A stretch of 64,000 nucleotides of DNA, from contig JAGYXB010000610.1 of NCBI GenBank assembly GCA_022495005.1, positions 248,001 to 312,000 of the forward strand. Direction: 5' to 3'. The translations under genes were made by a program, and so were the position numbers. How positions within the stretch are numbered: the first letter of the stretch is position 1; each line of letters opens with the position of its first letter. The notes under the pieces were generated by a model, which worked only from the letters and a program-made list of their open reading frames with translations, made no database searches and had not been told where the DNA came from. This document shows, piece after piece, positions 1-11,544 of the stretch. Origin of the DNA: Rhyacophila brunnea. Taxonomy: Eukaryota; Arthropoda; Insecta; Trichoptera; Rhyacophilidae.

Positions 1-1019
1 GATTCTGCTTAACACTGGGACCCAAATTAATTAGTAAATGGGTTTAATTGGGACACGATTAGGAAAGAAATTAACATGTGGCCATGATAGAAATACCGCA
101 GGAGGATTGAAAGTGACAGTTGACGACTGTGAGTTATTGCGATTATGTTTTTATATGTTTTTATAGTTTTTTAGGGATGACGAATAATGTCGCGTGGTGG
201 AGATAGAAGGTCGTGGAAAAGATAGTGATGCAATAATCGCGGGTACGGATGTAATGTTGAGATTGATTATGTTAATGAACTGACTGGTATTGTACCGAGA
301 TATTAATATAACCGAGAGACTGGACTCGAGATGAGTAGTGCTCCGAGTGATGGACTCGAGTGGAGTGACGATTTATGAATTGTCCTTGCTATTTATATAA
401 ATACAGTCCATACATTACAAGAGACGTTGTCGCAATTAATTAAATCATAATATACCCTATTGATCTATTTATGATTGAGAAAATCTAGTCGATCGCTTCC
501 GCTCCATTGTTTTGTTTTGACAACAAAACATACATATTAAAGTGTGTCACCCTTGTAATCCTGAGTGATTGCTACAGGTTTTTTTGAATTTTCATGCAAA
601 TTCGTAACTGCGGGGACACTGATAATGAGGGCCTTTTCTATGTCCAGAGTTGTTTGTATCTGGAATTGAGTGCGGAATTTTCTTGTACGGAATTTTCTGG
701 TCACCCTATCAAACATAGCATCTTCCCTAGCTTCGATATCAAAACTGCCTCATCATTAGCTATTATTAAATGTGACGTCAGTTTTGCCTTTTTCATTAGG
801 TAATTGATTTCTTCCTTATAATAGACATGCATAAAGGGCTTATAATATATTCCCAGTCATTAATGAGTATACCTGTTGAATTTTTTTTTGTACTTTGCAT
901 AAAGCGGAGCTGATAGAGTCTAGCATATTTAATCGTATCGTCTATTTAAAACTCTGATGGTATAACATTATTTAATTTCCAGTCGTACGTCATATTATCA
1001 TTGGACACCAGATGTTACT
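1..1019. other. AT-rich DNA, no gene seen
   Basis: No coding exon, RNA gene or repeat end could be supported here. The decamer TGGACTCGAG occurs twice about 30 bp apart (near 322 and 352) in a slightly more GC-rich patch. The 69-codon frame at 594-803 has no recognisable domain and no splice or promoter context. Confidence 0.5.
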
Positions 1020-1034
1020 CAGTGGCGTAACTAG
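1020..1034 (+). repeat. Solo hAT-like terminal motif CAGTGGCGTAACTAG
   Basis: The 15-mer starts with CAGTGGCG, the same octamer that opens the elements at 1245 and 51386. No matching CGCCACTG end belonging to this copy was found, so it is read as the remaining end of a decayed hAT-type element. Similar solo ends lie at about 12085, 21124 and 39812. Confidence 0.35.
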
Positions 1035-1244
1035 CATCGTACAACACGTTCGGGGCATGCGGATATCTCACAAGAATAAATTATTAGTACGATAAAACTC
1101 TTAAACAAAAATTGATTTAAGTATTGTACTGTTCCATTTACATCGTTTTATACAATCCGGGTTTTGGTATGTTCGTGCTTTATATGCATATTATATATAT
1201 TGGATAACCTTGATTTTTTTCTATCATACATATTTACATATAGA

Positions 1245-1918
1245 CAGTGGCGCATCCAAAGGGGGGGGGGGTGGGGGGGCAAGGGGCCCTGGCACCACCC
1301 AAACATGAAAATTATCAGAATGATTTTAAACATTGAAATTGAAAGGCAATAAACTATATTTTGGGCTTAGACAAATAAAAACACGACAAAAAAATGATTT
1401 GTAATTCCAGCACCCAAACGCACACATCATTAATTAGCTTTAATAGTAAAATACTTCATGGCCATGAACATTTTAAATTATATAATTATGCAATATATTT
1501 TCTGATTATTATGTGTCGATACTTGACAGCTCCATTATTAAAGTAGATGTATTAAAAATCGCCAATAATTCACTGTATAAGTACCCTTAATTTGAACTAA
1601 AACACAATTTGAAAAACGTTAATGTAGTGTTTCACACTGCCTTTAATCTTAGTGGTAGGTAGGGGGCCCGCCAAATATCATAGCCTGAGGGCCCGTTTCA
1701 AGATTTGGGACCCATGGTGTAGGTACACCGAGTGCAATAGACAAAATACCGATAAATGAGAAATTAAGCTGTGTTGTGTTGAGTAGGTTTGTGTATAATT
1801 TAACTGCAGTAATACTTTTTTTTGACCATTTTAAATTAATATTTTGTAATCTCAATAAAAAAAACCAAAAATCGATCCTTGGCCCCCCCCCCAATATTAA
1901 ATCCTAAGTGCGCCACTG
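1245..1918. mobile_element. hAT-type MITE, 674 bp, 8-bp target duplication
   Basis: The element opens with CAGTGGCGCA and closes with TGCGCCACTG, giving exact 10-bp terminal inverted repeats. It is flanked by CATATAGA (1237-1244) and CATATATA (1919-1926), an 8-bp duplication with one mismatch. An 8-bp duplication and a CAGTG-type end are the signature of the hAT superfamily. Inside the ends lie a poly-G run (about 1261-1279) and a poly-C run (about 1883-1892). No transposase frame is present, so it is non-autonomous. A second partial copy of the interior and right part is at 58000-58300. The two antiparallel 60-codon frames over 1148-1352 are artefacts of the TIR and G-run. Confidence 0.85.
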
Positions 1919-2104
1919 CATATATACACATCATCCGTTGTTAACTCTAAATACCTAAATTATCGAGTTACCAACTTTTCGCAGCAACCCACGATATTAT
2001 AATTGAACTATTCATAAGTGAATGTTTGTTGAAACTAAAATTTGAAAAGATCAGGACGGCGTCTATAACTGACATTGTTATCGTTAATACATTAATTTAG
2101 GCCA

Positions 2105-2235
2105 AACGTATTCTATATCATTGTGCATTTGCCATTGGTGAGTACGCACAGTGCCTGAAGATACCGAAAAGCGAATCCTGGGTCGCTCAAAGTAACTCGA
2201 ATGTAATAATACAAAACTTAGAATTTTAATACTTC
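2105..2235 (+). repeat. Dispersed repeat with hammerhead-like core (family H), copy 1
   Basis: Shares with 30085-30300 and with reverse-strand copies at 23740-23800 and 32588-32735 the order: CATTGGYGAG, a GC-rich GTACGCACAG-like stretch, CTGAAGA (2155-2161), a short hairpin with a purine-rich loop (2162-2172), GAA(A/T), and GGGTCGC (2180-2186). This copy has decayed hairpin pairs and GAAT in place of GAAA. Downstream sequence to about 2230 also aligns with the 30-kb copy. Probably a retroelement fragment; the family could not be named. Confidence 0.6.
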
Positions 2236-4042
2236 ATTCGACATGGATTTTGAAAACAGTCTTAAAATAAAATATTTTTTAATTTTATATTGACATACGA
2301 GTATTAATTAATAATATAATCACATAATAATATATTCAATATGCCCAACGACATATATCGTATAATTGTCATAATAATCTTTTCCCCTATTCCAATAAGC
2401 TCCATTTATGGCATGTCTCGAAAGTTTAAATAAATAAACGACATCTCCGTTTCGCTTCACATGTTGTTTGGATTATGTTCGCTTGAATAGAACATTTTTT
2501 AATATGAAGATTGGTCTGGTTTGGCCCATACAAATCGCTAAGCTATTTAAGGAGCGCTTACATATTACCTAAGTGCACATTTATTCAAAGTAATTAATAA
2601 GATAATGTAAAAAGTAATTACTATGGGATTCAATCACATATAAATATTGATTGTTGTTAAAAATAGTTAGTTCATTCATAGACTAAGACAATTTATTCAG
2701 ACAGTTATGTCAGTTGAAATCTGATATTGTACATAAGTCTGTGTTTTAAATATATTAGTATTTTATTTTAAGTATTTTAAAATGTCTAGTTTTACGTGTT
2801 AAATTATAAATTGTTATGGAACAGATACACAACAGGTTTTTTCAAAGATGACAATATATTTTGACCGTATCTTGCGTTTATAAATGTTTAGGAAAATACA
2901 TAACTCAAATGAATTGCTTAATTTTATACTGTCACTGAGCTTTTGAAATTGCATCGATTTTTGTGTACCTATTCATCAGTAGTAATGTCGGATTATCTTC
3001 TTATTTCCCTTAAATATATCTAACAAGTGTGCTTTCTCCACTGCCTACCTCTTTCCAAAAGTCACCCTTCGCCACTGCCATCTTGTATGTTTGACTTTAT
3101 GAAGTGTGATTTTTCATATAGGTAACTCTATTTGTCTTGGGAACACTTAATAATGGTTACCCATAGATCGGCTGCCCCGTACTTATTATAATTATTATTA
3201 ATACACCAATCCAGACCGAAGCCGGCGCTAGAGGGCGACGAGACATAATTATGTGCCACTTATTTCCCAGTCGGCTTCCTTGTTTCTTACGATTCACTGT
3301 GACCCTCTATAAATAAGGAATTGCTTGTGATGATAAGCTAAATTTCTTCATCCACTGCACCACATAACAAATAGTTATACTATAGTAGCTACCTATTATA
3401 AATTTAAATATTTTTTCTTTTATATACCAGAGTATGTACCGACACAATAAGCTACTAATAAGACGTATAAACCAATGTATGTTTGAGATTCAATGTGGCA
3501 AAATATGGCTATTAGACTGTTTTGCTGGTAAAAAAAAACAAAATTACGACCTTCTGCTAACTATTTTTTATAGCATGTCACCTTGTTATGTTTTCGGCAA
3601 CGAAAATCCTTCCCAACGGACCCCCGATCCTTCACGTGGTCCAGTGGAAGATGTCAGTAATAAGACTCGATGGATGTCAATCTTCAGAGATGTTTATTCG
3701 TCATGGTCTCAAAGTACAGTTATATGGTGTAAAAATAAAAGGAAATAACTCAGGAGAGTTCGATCCGCAGCAAAACAATTCGGAGAGTAGAGCTGAGCTA
3801 AGTTTGAACAAGTTGAATAGTCCGAGTTGAATAATATTAGAATAATTTACAATGGTATAAATGTGATATAGTAAGTAAGTAATATTAGTGACGCTTAGTT
3901 CATGTACAAGGGTTTATATGTATGTAGTAACACAGCTAGATATGATGGATAAATTGGGGTTGATCAATAATATAATATTGAGTAGGTGCATTGTAATAGT
4001 CGAAATCACACCGATCGAATATTCTTAACATAACAATTTCCG
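2236..4042. other. AT-rich DNA, only minor fragments seen
   Basis: No exon supported. CCCTTCGCCACTG near 3065-3077 equals the right terminus of the long-TIR hAT-like family (compare 51956-51968), so a lone end may survive there. A GC-richer patch at about 3215-3320 includes TATAAATA (3309-3316), but no gene follows. The overlapping frames at 3434-3748 and 3588-3830 encode nothing recognisable. Confidence 0.4.
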
Positions 4043-4190
4043 ACCATGTCCGATCCTAATAGGATCATATGGGCCTCCACAGAGTAGAGGTTTGTATTAA
4101 CAGATTTTGTTTTTTACGAAAAATGGATGTCAGTCACTTGCTCAACCTATTAGTTCCATTCCCTGACTCACACACAAATTGAAAAACATA
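4043..4190 (-). mobile_element. SINE family 1, body/tail fragment without tRNA head
   Basis: Matches the reverse complement of the tail of the SINE at 26786-26995. Shared landmarks on the plus strand are CCATGTCCGATCCTA, GGATCATATGGGCCTCCAC, ACAGATTTTGTTTTTACG, CTTGCTCAACCTATTAG, and AAATTGAAAAACA at the internal end. The tRNA-like promoter half expected beyond about 4190 is absent, so the copy is truncated at its 5' side. Confidence 0.7.
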
Positions 4191-4469
4191 ACATGACAAT
4201 GGTACCTACATAATTAATAACTTAGGGTGTCGATGAATTAAACAAAAGACAATTTATTGTCATTGGGAGATATCATAGAGAAGGGAGGTATGGATACATA
4301 ACAACCTTGCCGAAATTAATGTTCTACTTCTCGTCCACGATGAGAGCATTTATAAATACTTAAATACTATAAGTGATTTCAAAATTATATAGTAATTATA
4401 ACAGATTAATAAATATAATTCAGATAGGCTATACCCCAATACACTACATTTTGAAGCAAGGTTTTGAAT

Positions 4470-4735
4470 GTGGAGTGTCCTACGAAAATGAAACACACAT
4501 TATAGACGTGCAATAGTGTGTGTTGCAATCTTCAAATACACCAATATTGAAAGAACGTCAGTGCATAAACTTAGTGGCAGCTGTCAGAGCGAAGGACAAG
4601 CTTAGATAGAATGACGTATTTTTGACACGTGTTTAAGTTTAAGCCATATTCTTCCACACTTGAGATCGGTTGCCTGTTACTCCACACCCGTTATGTATTT
4701 CAGTTCCCATTAATTTTGTGTTCCATTAACAATTT
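4470..4735 (+). repeat. Dispersed repeat family C, copy 1
   Basis: Aligns along its length with the reverse complement of 60480-60725. Shared words include AGTGTCCTACGAAAATGAAAC, ATAGACGTGCAATAGTGTG, CTTGAGATCGGTTGCCTGT and TATTTCAGTTCCCATTA. A third, shorter piece (the last ~65 bp) is at 61943-62005. No open frame, tRNA promoter or terminal inverted repeat was seen; the class is unknown. Confidence 0.65.
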
Positions 4736-5986
4736 ATTTTGTTGCCTACTGCATGTTCTTTCTGTAATATTCTGTCATTTTCTGAATTAACAATACCTAC
4801 ATTATAATGTGGTTTATCTAAGTATTATCTATATATTGTAATATATGTCATGTTTGTTTGTTTAGCTTTTCCGACTTGTAGTCAACTGACATCTACATAT
4901 AAAAAATGCAAAGTTTGTGTCTTCACAATATTAGCTTTCCTGCCAATTCCAATTTTAAATTTTCACGAGACATCAAGATAAAGTTTGCATATTATTTTGA
5001 ATTCGATTTTAATTTGATAGTCTTTTGTTTGACTTAGCTGTCAGAATTATTTTCATTTTGACACGTTGTAGGTATGCCATTATATAGATATTTTAATATT
5101 GAACAATTTAATTTTTTTTTTGTTATAAGTAAGACAAATAATGGATATCGATCAGCGACCTCCGAAGCCGAGTATTTCTGTATATAAATTTTAATTGATT
5201 TTAGTCTTCAGAAATTGTGTTTTTGATATTATTTTATGTTTTCATTATTCTTCATGAATAAATAGAAGACCGCATTAATTTTAAGACCTATTATTAATTT
5301 TAGAAATCGCTTAGCAAAAGTGGATTTTTTGTAGATTTGTGTTGTTTTATAAATCGCTTTCATTAAAAATTATGCATCACATATGTGTGTGAGTGTTTTT
5401 TTTTTTGTTAACCTAGTTACATTAGCGGATGTCATTTTATCAGATACGTCGATTTACCGCTAGGTGTTAATATGTTATTTCCTATGATGTCATTTTACGG
5501 TATAATATCTGTATATATAGAGACATACTAAAACACTTACGATTTATTTTAAACACACAGATTAAACTAATTGGTGGCATTTTTTACATTTGAATTTTCA
5601 TATCAACTTATAAAATTTTATTTTATACAAGCGGTCACCATTGAAATCGTCCGCATAAAATATGAAAATAATTGTCGGCAGATATACACAAATAATATAT
5701 AGATTGATTCGTATATATTATGTTTATAGTAACATCGCATTTAAATTATGTTTTATTCATATTAGACACCACTGTATGATTGAAGTTCTGCAGTGATTAT
5801 CTTATCTTCATTCAGATCCATTGCCATTTTTTTTGTTCAGCGAAAGATGTTTCAACTAATTCGCCTTGATAGCCTAAAATGCACATTTACGCTTCACGTC
5901 ACTCTAAACTTATGGACTTATCTGCTATCGAAAGTCCAAATTTCTTATGCATTTACGTAAGAATACACATTTAAAAATAGCTTTCA
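4736..5986. other. AT-rich DNA, no feature seen
   Basis: Very AT-rich sequence with homopolymer T runs. I see no exon, repeat boundary or RNA gene in it. Confidence 0.5.
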
Positions 5987-6275
5987 GCGCATCTATTCTA
6001 TACACAAGCCTGCTATCGGCAGCTATCGCGTGTAGTTTTTCATATGTTTGTATCGAAGTATTATAATTGTCACAATAAGTTAGCCGTGTAAACAGTCAAA
6101 ACTGTCTACCACGCTCTAAAATTTAGCACGCCCAAGAGAGGTGTTGTTATAACATAGCACTGATTGTAACAATTACAACTAACTTATTGTATTTGTTACA
6201 ATAAATGCTAATTCTTCGATACAAAACTATCCTCGATAGCTGCCGATAGCAGTCTTGTGTATAGAATAGATGCGC
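5987..6275. mobile_element. Long-TIR MITE (family G), complete copy
   Basis: Begins GCGCATCTATTCTATACAC and ends with its near-complement GTGTATAGAATAGATGCGC. The inverted repeats continue inward through CTGCTATCGGCAGCTATCG / CGATAGCTGCCGATAGCAG, about 40 bp in all. A second inner pair, ATTGTCACAATAAGTTAGC / AACTTATTGTATTTGTTACAA, extends the fold. Related copies are at 51990-52290 and, truncated, at 55445-55660. No coding capacity. No flanking duplication could be agreed on. The 134-codon reverse frame at 6147-6551 runs across its right half and is not a gene. Confidence 0.8.
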
Positions 6276-7775
6276 AGAAAAATAATAAAGAGTAGGTAGG
6301 TGAAAGCAGTTCAAATTTTCAGTCGAATGATGGTACTTGTGGTTGTATTGGTAACAATTAAATATTTTTTTATTTTGTTGGCAGCTCCAAAAATAAAATG
6401 GCGGCTCACGTTCTGGCTTGAAGCCTTTTTGTTTACATAACCTACGTACACAGTTTACGTTTACGTGATAATGTGTTTGATTTGATAACGACACTTTGTA
6501 TATTATATGAAAAGTATTCAAGGCATTGTATTTTTGACAATATCCCCACATAGAATCACTTATGTAATTAACTAATTATTGGATGAATTTGATATAATAG
6601 TGGAACGTCATGATATAAGTGTGAAATTGTCTTCAAATGAAATACGGTCACTTATAGCTAACTTAATCTGTAGACAAGAGGCCAGTTTTTGATTCAATTT
6701 TGTACATATACGCTCTATCTTATTAAGAAGGTTTTTCAATATCTTTGATCAAACTCCGTTGCTAAGGAGGTTATTACATAAATTCGATTAAAGTTACGCA
6801 ATTAAGCTGTTAAATTTAATTCTATCATTTAAAAAATAATATACTTTATGAATTATTCATCAAGGCGGCAGCGCTCGTTCTTAGGTAGTCGTAAAATTTT
6901 AAACCTACCCCAGCACGTGAATTAGATGCTAATGAGGTGTAATGAGTAGCCGGTAATGTGCTATTGAGCGTAGCAACCAATGCTAATAGTAAGGTGCATA
7001 CTGCGGTAGGTACGTGCGTTGGTAACACTTGTCAGTTTTATGCGGTACAAAGATGTTGAATCTTCTTCCTGATTGAGCTTTCTGTGGTTTCCCTATATAA
7101 TATAATATAATAAGTGCACATATTTTATACAGAAAAGTACTTACTCGTTAAATATAAAGCCTTTGAGTAATCTCAGAAAACACACATTAGAATTAATCCT
7201 AGAAAAAAATGCCGGCCAAATGGAACTCTTACCTCACACCTTTCATTGTCCATGTGATGGCTTAATTTAATATACCGTCCACGTGAAATTCTTACCTGGT
7301 GGCTCTCTAGTACAAATATATATTAGAAAATTAGAAAAAAAAAACAAAAACAAAACTTGTGATATCCTAGATTCTTCGACTAGCTCTTAATTATCTTGTT
7401 AAATTATTTACTCAAGGAAAAAGGCCGCTTATTGGAGCGCCGTTGGTTTATTTCAATACACTTTAACTTATATTACTAAAATATATAATTATTTCTCGTT
7501 GTTTTTATTTTTAAAGTAACAACTGTCACTCTGACGTTTAATCGTTTGTTTACGTAAGAAATTGCAAATGGCCAACAATAATAAATTTGTTGCCTAGGCA
7601 ACAAAATAATTCTACTATTAAACTTGCGTTTTTATAGTGACTGATTCGCAGCCAACTTCATACTGTCGCGCACTTTCGTAACGGTGTGCGCGCGTAGCTC
7701 TCAATTTCACTCTCTACCAAACGCCCCTAAAGAAGTATAATAACAGTACCATCTAACATTCCCTGCCTTAAATAT
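6276..7775. other. AT-rich DNA, no gene seen
   Basis: No domain, exon or repeat edge could be supported. The 60-codon reverse frame at 6846-7028 has no recognisable features. A slightly GC-richer patch lies near 7660-7710. Confidence 0.45.
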
Positions 7776-8398
7776 CGTCACTGTTCTGGCAGAAGACACT
7801 AATTTGAAAAAATTACATATTGAGTTAGTTATACCAAAATGTTCCTTATTTCAAACTTTACCGTCTGGAAACCTTCTTAAAAATAAACTGTCTTTATTTT
7901 AAAGTTATGATTACTTAAGGCCATACCTCAGTTGAGACACGGTCTAAAAAGATCGTCGCTAGGCGATGCGTGGATTGCGGGTTGCGGGTGCAAATGAGGC
8001 ATGTCAAACCAAATATGATTTGTCTTATAAATCCAACATGTGTCCATTTAATGTTCTGTTTATTGTTTTATCAGTAACGATAATAATATATTCATTGACA
8101 TGTGTTCTTTTTAAAGTAAATGGGTAACGTTTTAAGTCATCTTTACACGATTTAAGAATTATTACGGCCGTCGCCATCACGAAGCAAAATGCCGTGTTTC
8201 CAGCTCTACATTCTCTTTCCGAATGGGAGCGAGTGCAAAATTTCGTCGCGCCTATGGCTGAAAATTATTTTCCGTTTCACTGATGAATCACCTTAATAAA
8301 CTCACATGATAGATAATTTCAAACATTTTAACAACTTCAAAGTCAAATTACTCAAAACTAGTATTCTCCAGTTAGTGTGTTCTGCCAGAACATAGACG
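7776..8398. mobile_element. CGTC-ended MITE (family M), long copy
   Basis: Opens with CGTCACTGTTCTGGCAGAA and closes with TTCTGCCAGAACATAGACG, an imperfect 19-bp terminal inverted repeat. The outer ~130 bp at each side match the 225-bp copy at 19481-19705, in which the middle is missing. The interior (about 7910-8300) is GC-richer than the flanks and has no open frame. Flanks are ATAT and TTAT, compatible with a 4-bp duplication with one mismatch; the short copy gives a clean one. Superfamily unassigned. Confidence 0.75.
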
Positions 8399-9004
8399 TT
8401 ATTATCTATGAATCACAAAATTTATATCTCGATTCACTTATCCGTGGCACGTTTTCCATAATGCACATGTATCTTTGCCACCGTGTAGTTTGACGAGTAG
8501 CCACAAAATATACCTAACCATGTACAACGTACTCCACCATAATTTTCATATCGCAGAATAGTGTTCCTTAGACATTTCAAACTCTGATAGTGCATAACTA
8601 AAATCTATGGGATACTTGATGTATGTAATCTTTGATTTGCTTGCATACGTAATGCCTCTCGTTCGATGTCATAAATTTTGCCTTATTGGAGATTACAGCG
8701 AAGAATCCAGAGATTGAAAACTTTTTAACTAAACGTATGTATTATAATATATTATGTTACCATCATAATATTGAAAAGTATCAGAAAACCAGCAACCAGC
8801 CTGAAGGGCAATTTTTCAACGAAGCAGTATCTAAACTATTCAAGCAGCCAGCTTCGATTTTGTATGAGAAATTTTATTTCTGCTTCGATTTTGATAACCG
8901 CATCTGAAAGTGACGGACTCTTTTAAGTTTCACATGCGTCGGCGCTAGTTTGCGATCGTCCGTTTTAATTTTGACAGATCTTCTTCTTCGGCCATATCCG
9001 CCCC
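8399..9004. other. No gene supported; 73-codon orphan frame
   Basis: The plus frame at 8686-8907 encodes a polar peptide (residues such as KNPEIENFLTKRMYYN) without a known domain. It could be a decayed exon or chance; nothing around it helps. Confidence 0.3.
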
Positions 9005-9560
9005 TTAGTTAGAGCATATGGACACCGCGAGGCGCCTCCAAGAATCCCTGTTGCTCACCAGTCTTCTTGCATCGTTCCAGGTCAAACTAGTATCCCGTAG
9101 CTCAGCCGTATACACTCTGTAGATAGTATTTAGCGGCCTTCCAGGACGTTGGAATCCGGTTGGCTTGAAGAACAGGCAAGCCAGGTTGAAATTCTCTTCT
9201 GGCATCCGCAGTACGTGACCGAATCAGGTCCAACGTCGCTTCTTCACTCTCAGCGTGATGAGAGGCTGCGTGGTGTTCTCTCTTATCTCCTCGTTTCTCC
9301 TAAAGTCATACCACCGCACACCCAGTATCCGTCGCAAACATCTGTTTTCGAAGCTCAGTATACGGTTACCCTGAGCCCGTTAGAATGAAAGCGTCGAATA
9401 GGCGGCATTTGATTTTCACCGAGTACAATCGCGAGTCTCAGACACTCCGCATTGAGTTGAATGTTGCTTCGTGCCATTCTCATTCGGATAGCGAGCTCTC
9501 TCTGCAAAATGCCATCTCCCGTGATGTGTACCCCTATGTATTGAACACCGAAAGTCTCTG
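9005..9560 (-). pseudogene. Non-LTR retrotransposon, C-terminal RT-ORF remnant
   Basis: Read on the reverse strand this is the end of a LINE polyprotein. From about 9556 inward comes VQYIGVHITGDGILQREL, the 'YLG' block after the RT catalytic core. After a frame change at about 9365 comes CLRRILGVRWYDFRRNEEI, and then FGHVLRMPEE, GFQRPGRPL and LTWNDARRL...DSWRRL, the usual C-terminal GRP / tryptophan-arginine blocks. One in-frame stop (near 9228) replaces a tryptophan codon, and the endonuclease domain and RT catalytic motifs are absent. It is therefore a 5'-truncated, decayed copy. The pattern best fits an RTE-like or related clade; the clade call is an inference. The 3' side reaches GATCTTCTTCTTCGGCC near 8980, like the LINE ends at 11290 and 22085. 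Confidence 0.8.
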
Positions 9561-9690
9561 TTATTTATTGTTTTTTTGTCTTTTAAATATTATCGTTGGA
9601 TGTTGTATTTAAATTCTCATTTAAGTACTAGTATTTATTGTGAGATTGTAATATATATATTTTATTAATATAAATACATATTTTATTTAA

Positions 9691-11080
9691 GGGGGGACAT
9701 GCTCGTCGAAGGTCAAAATTGAGTTTTTATTGTATATTCAAACCATGATCCTGGACACTCCTTAAACGTTGTAGATGATATATTTATATAATTTTGAAGC
9801 CTTATTATCCTTTATAGTTATTTTAAACATTTGATGACTGCATAAAGTATTTTTGTTACATAAAATGGTATTCTTTTAAACCTCTCGCTCTAATGTTTTA
9901 GAATATGGTCATATTTCGGTACATAACTGTGCAGTGGTGTTAAGATTTTTTACATTTATTAATTTTTAAACGCATTTATAAAACCATTAGTATAATTTAT
10001 TACGAGATAATTTTTGTAAAATATTCACGATAAAAATTATATTGATAATCTCTGTGATCCCAAATTTGACAAGAATTAGGCGTTTTATTATTCAAAAAAT
10101 CGGCAAGATTAACACATTTGAAGATGATTCTAAAGATACTTATTATAAGCTATGTCTTTGACCATTCAAGTGTGATAAGCATCTTATGAATAATGATTGA
10201 TTTATAATAATTATTGACCTAAGAATAAGGTAGTGTTTTTTTGAAATACGCCATTTCTTTTGTCATTCCCAGTGGTTAAGCTACAACATACGGCCGTAGC
10301 CATAAATTGACAAACTATAATTGAAGTAGGGAGTAAAATGATATTGACGCGCGTGTTTGAACATGTACCGTTTAGAAAAAAATAAAAAAAAATTCGGTTA
10401 GGTACATGTTCAAACACGCGCGTTAACATAATTTTACTCCCTACTTTAATTATAGTTTGTCAATTTATGGCTACGGCCGTATGTTGTAGCTTAACCACTG
10501 GGGAATGCCAAAAGAAATGGCGTATTTCAAAAACACTACCTTATTCTTAGGTCAATAATTATTATAAAGCAATCATTATTCGTAGGATGTTTATCACACT
10601 TTAATGGTCCAAGACATAGCTTATAATGAGTATCTTTAGAATTATCTTCAAATGTGTTAATCTTGCCGAATTTTGAATAATAAAATGCCTAATTCTTGTC
10701 AAATTTGGGATCACAGAGATTATCAATATAATTTTTTATCGTGAATATTTTACAAAATTATCTCGTCATAAATTATACTAATGGTTTTATAAATGCGTTT
10801 AAAAATTAATAAATGTAAAAAATCTTAACACCACCTCACATGCATGTACTGAAATATGACTATATTCTAAAACATTAGAGCGAGAGGTTTAAAAGAATAC
10901 TATTTTATGTACTTAACAAAAATACATTATGCAGTCATCAAATGTTAAAATAAATATAAGGGATAATAAGGCTTCAAAATTATATAAATAGATTATCTAC
11001 AACGTTTAAGGAGTGTCCAGGATCATGGTTTGAAAATACAATAAAAACTCAATTTTGACCTTCGACGAGCATGTCCCCCC
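9691..11080. mobile_element. Palindromic TTAA-flanked element (family P), ~680-bp arms
   Basis: Two near-identical arms in opposite orientation, 9691-10369 and 10401-11080, are separated by about 31 bp of A-rich spacer. The outer ends are GGGGGGACATGCTCGTCG and CGACGAGCATGTCCCCCC. Each lies directly against TTAA (9687-9690 and 11081-11084). A TTAA duplication is characteristic of the piggyBac superfamily, though the G6 ends are not typical. Arms differ by scattered substitutions and small indels, with matching landmarks such as GCTACAACATACGGCCGTAG. No transposase frame occurs. Copies: 53004-54356 (both arms, altered centre) and 45966-46654 (one arm). If transcribed through, the RNA would fold into a hairpin of nearly 700 bp. 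The 72-codon frame at 10211-10429 crosses the centre and is an artefact. Confidence 0.88.
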
Positions 11081-11219
11081 TTAATAACTTTGTGAAGTAC
11101 ATCGGTAGTACTGTTCACATTCTCTTAACTTCTTTAAGGATACATTAGTTTACCTATTGAATGATTAGTATTTACCTTTTTGTATTTGTAAGTAAAGTAA
11201 AGATTAAGAACCTCTGTTC

Positions 11220-11315
11220 CGAGTAGCAGATGATAAAACAAAGATCGCCCCGATTGTGACCGTCTTCTGTTAGGGGATGGCACGATAAGAAGAAGAAGAG
11301 GTTTTTCTCCGATTA
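11220..11315 (+). pseudogene. Possible LINE 3'-end scrap
   Basis: GATTGTGACCGTCTTCTG followed by GATGGCACGATAAGAAGAAG resembles the last codons of RTE-like ORFs (…DR..W … HDKKKK). The reverse of this layout is seen at 63000-63060, and a related end at 22078-22095. Too short to place in a clade. Confidence 0.3.
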
Positions 11316-11544
11316 TCGCCATCAGTGGTGTAAGATTGACGGTTGGCGAATCAAAATAATCGACAAGGTGAGACGGAGACCTATTTATTTAAAAATGAAA
11401 AATACCCTGTAATACAATAATTATGAATGTCAATTATAAAAGCAGGCCGCACGAAGTACCGGCATGCTGAAAGGTAAGCGGCAAGTGACGACAATGTCTA
11501 ATCATTACCCAATCAGTTACTTAGTTATAATATAGGTATAACTA

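Noticed and set aside
1260..1280. Poly-G tract as a possible quadruplex regulatory site
   Set aside because: It is a subterminal part of the hAT-type MITE and has a matching poly-C run near the other end, so it is explained by the element.
6147..6551. Longest open frame in the window (134 codons, reverse)
   Set aside because: Its C-terminal part is the right half of the family G MITE and the rest has no domain; AT-rich DNA of this size produces such frames by chance.
9691..11080. Autonomous piggyBac transposon
   Set aside because: No transposase frame or DDD-bearing peptide was found in any frame; only TTAA flanks suggest that superfamily.
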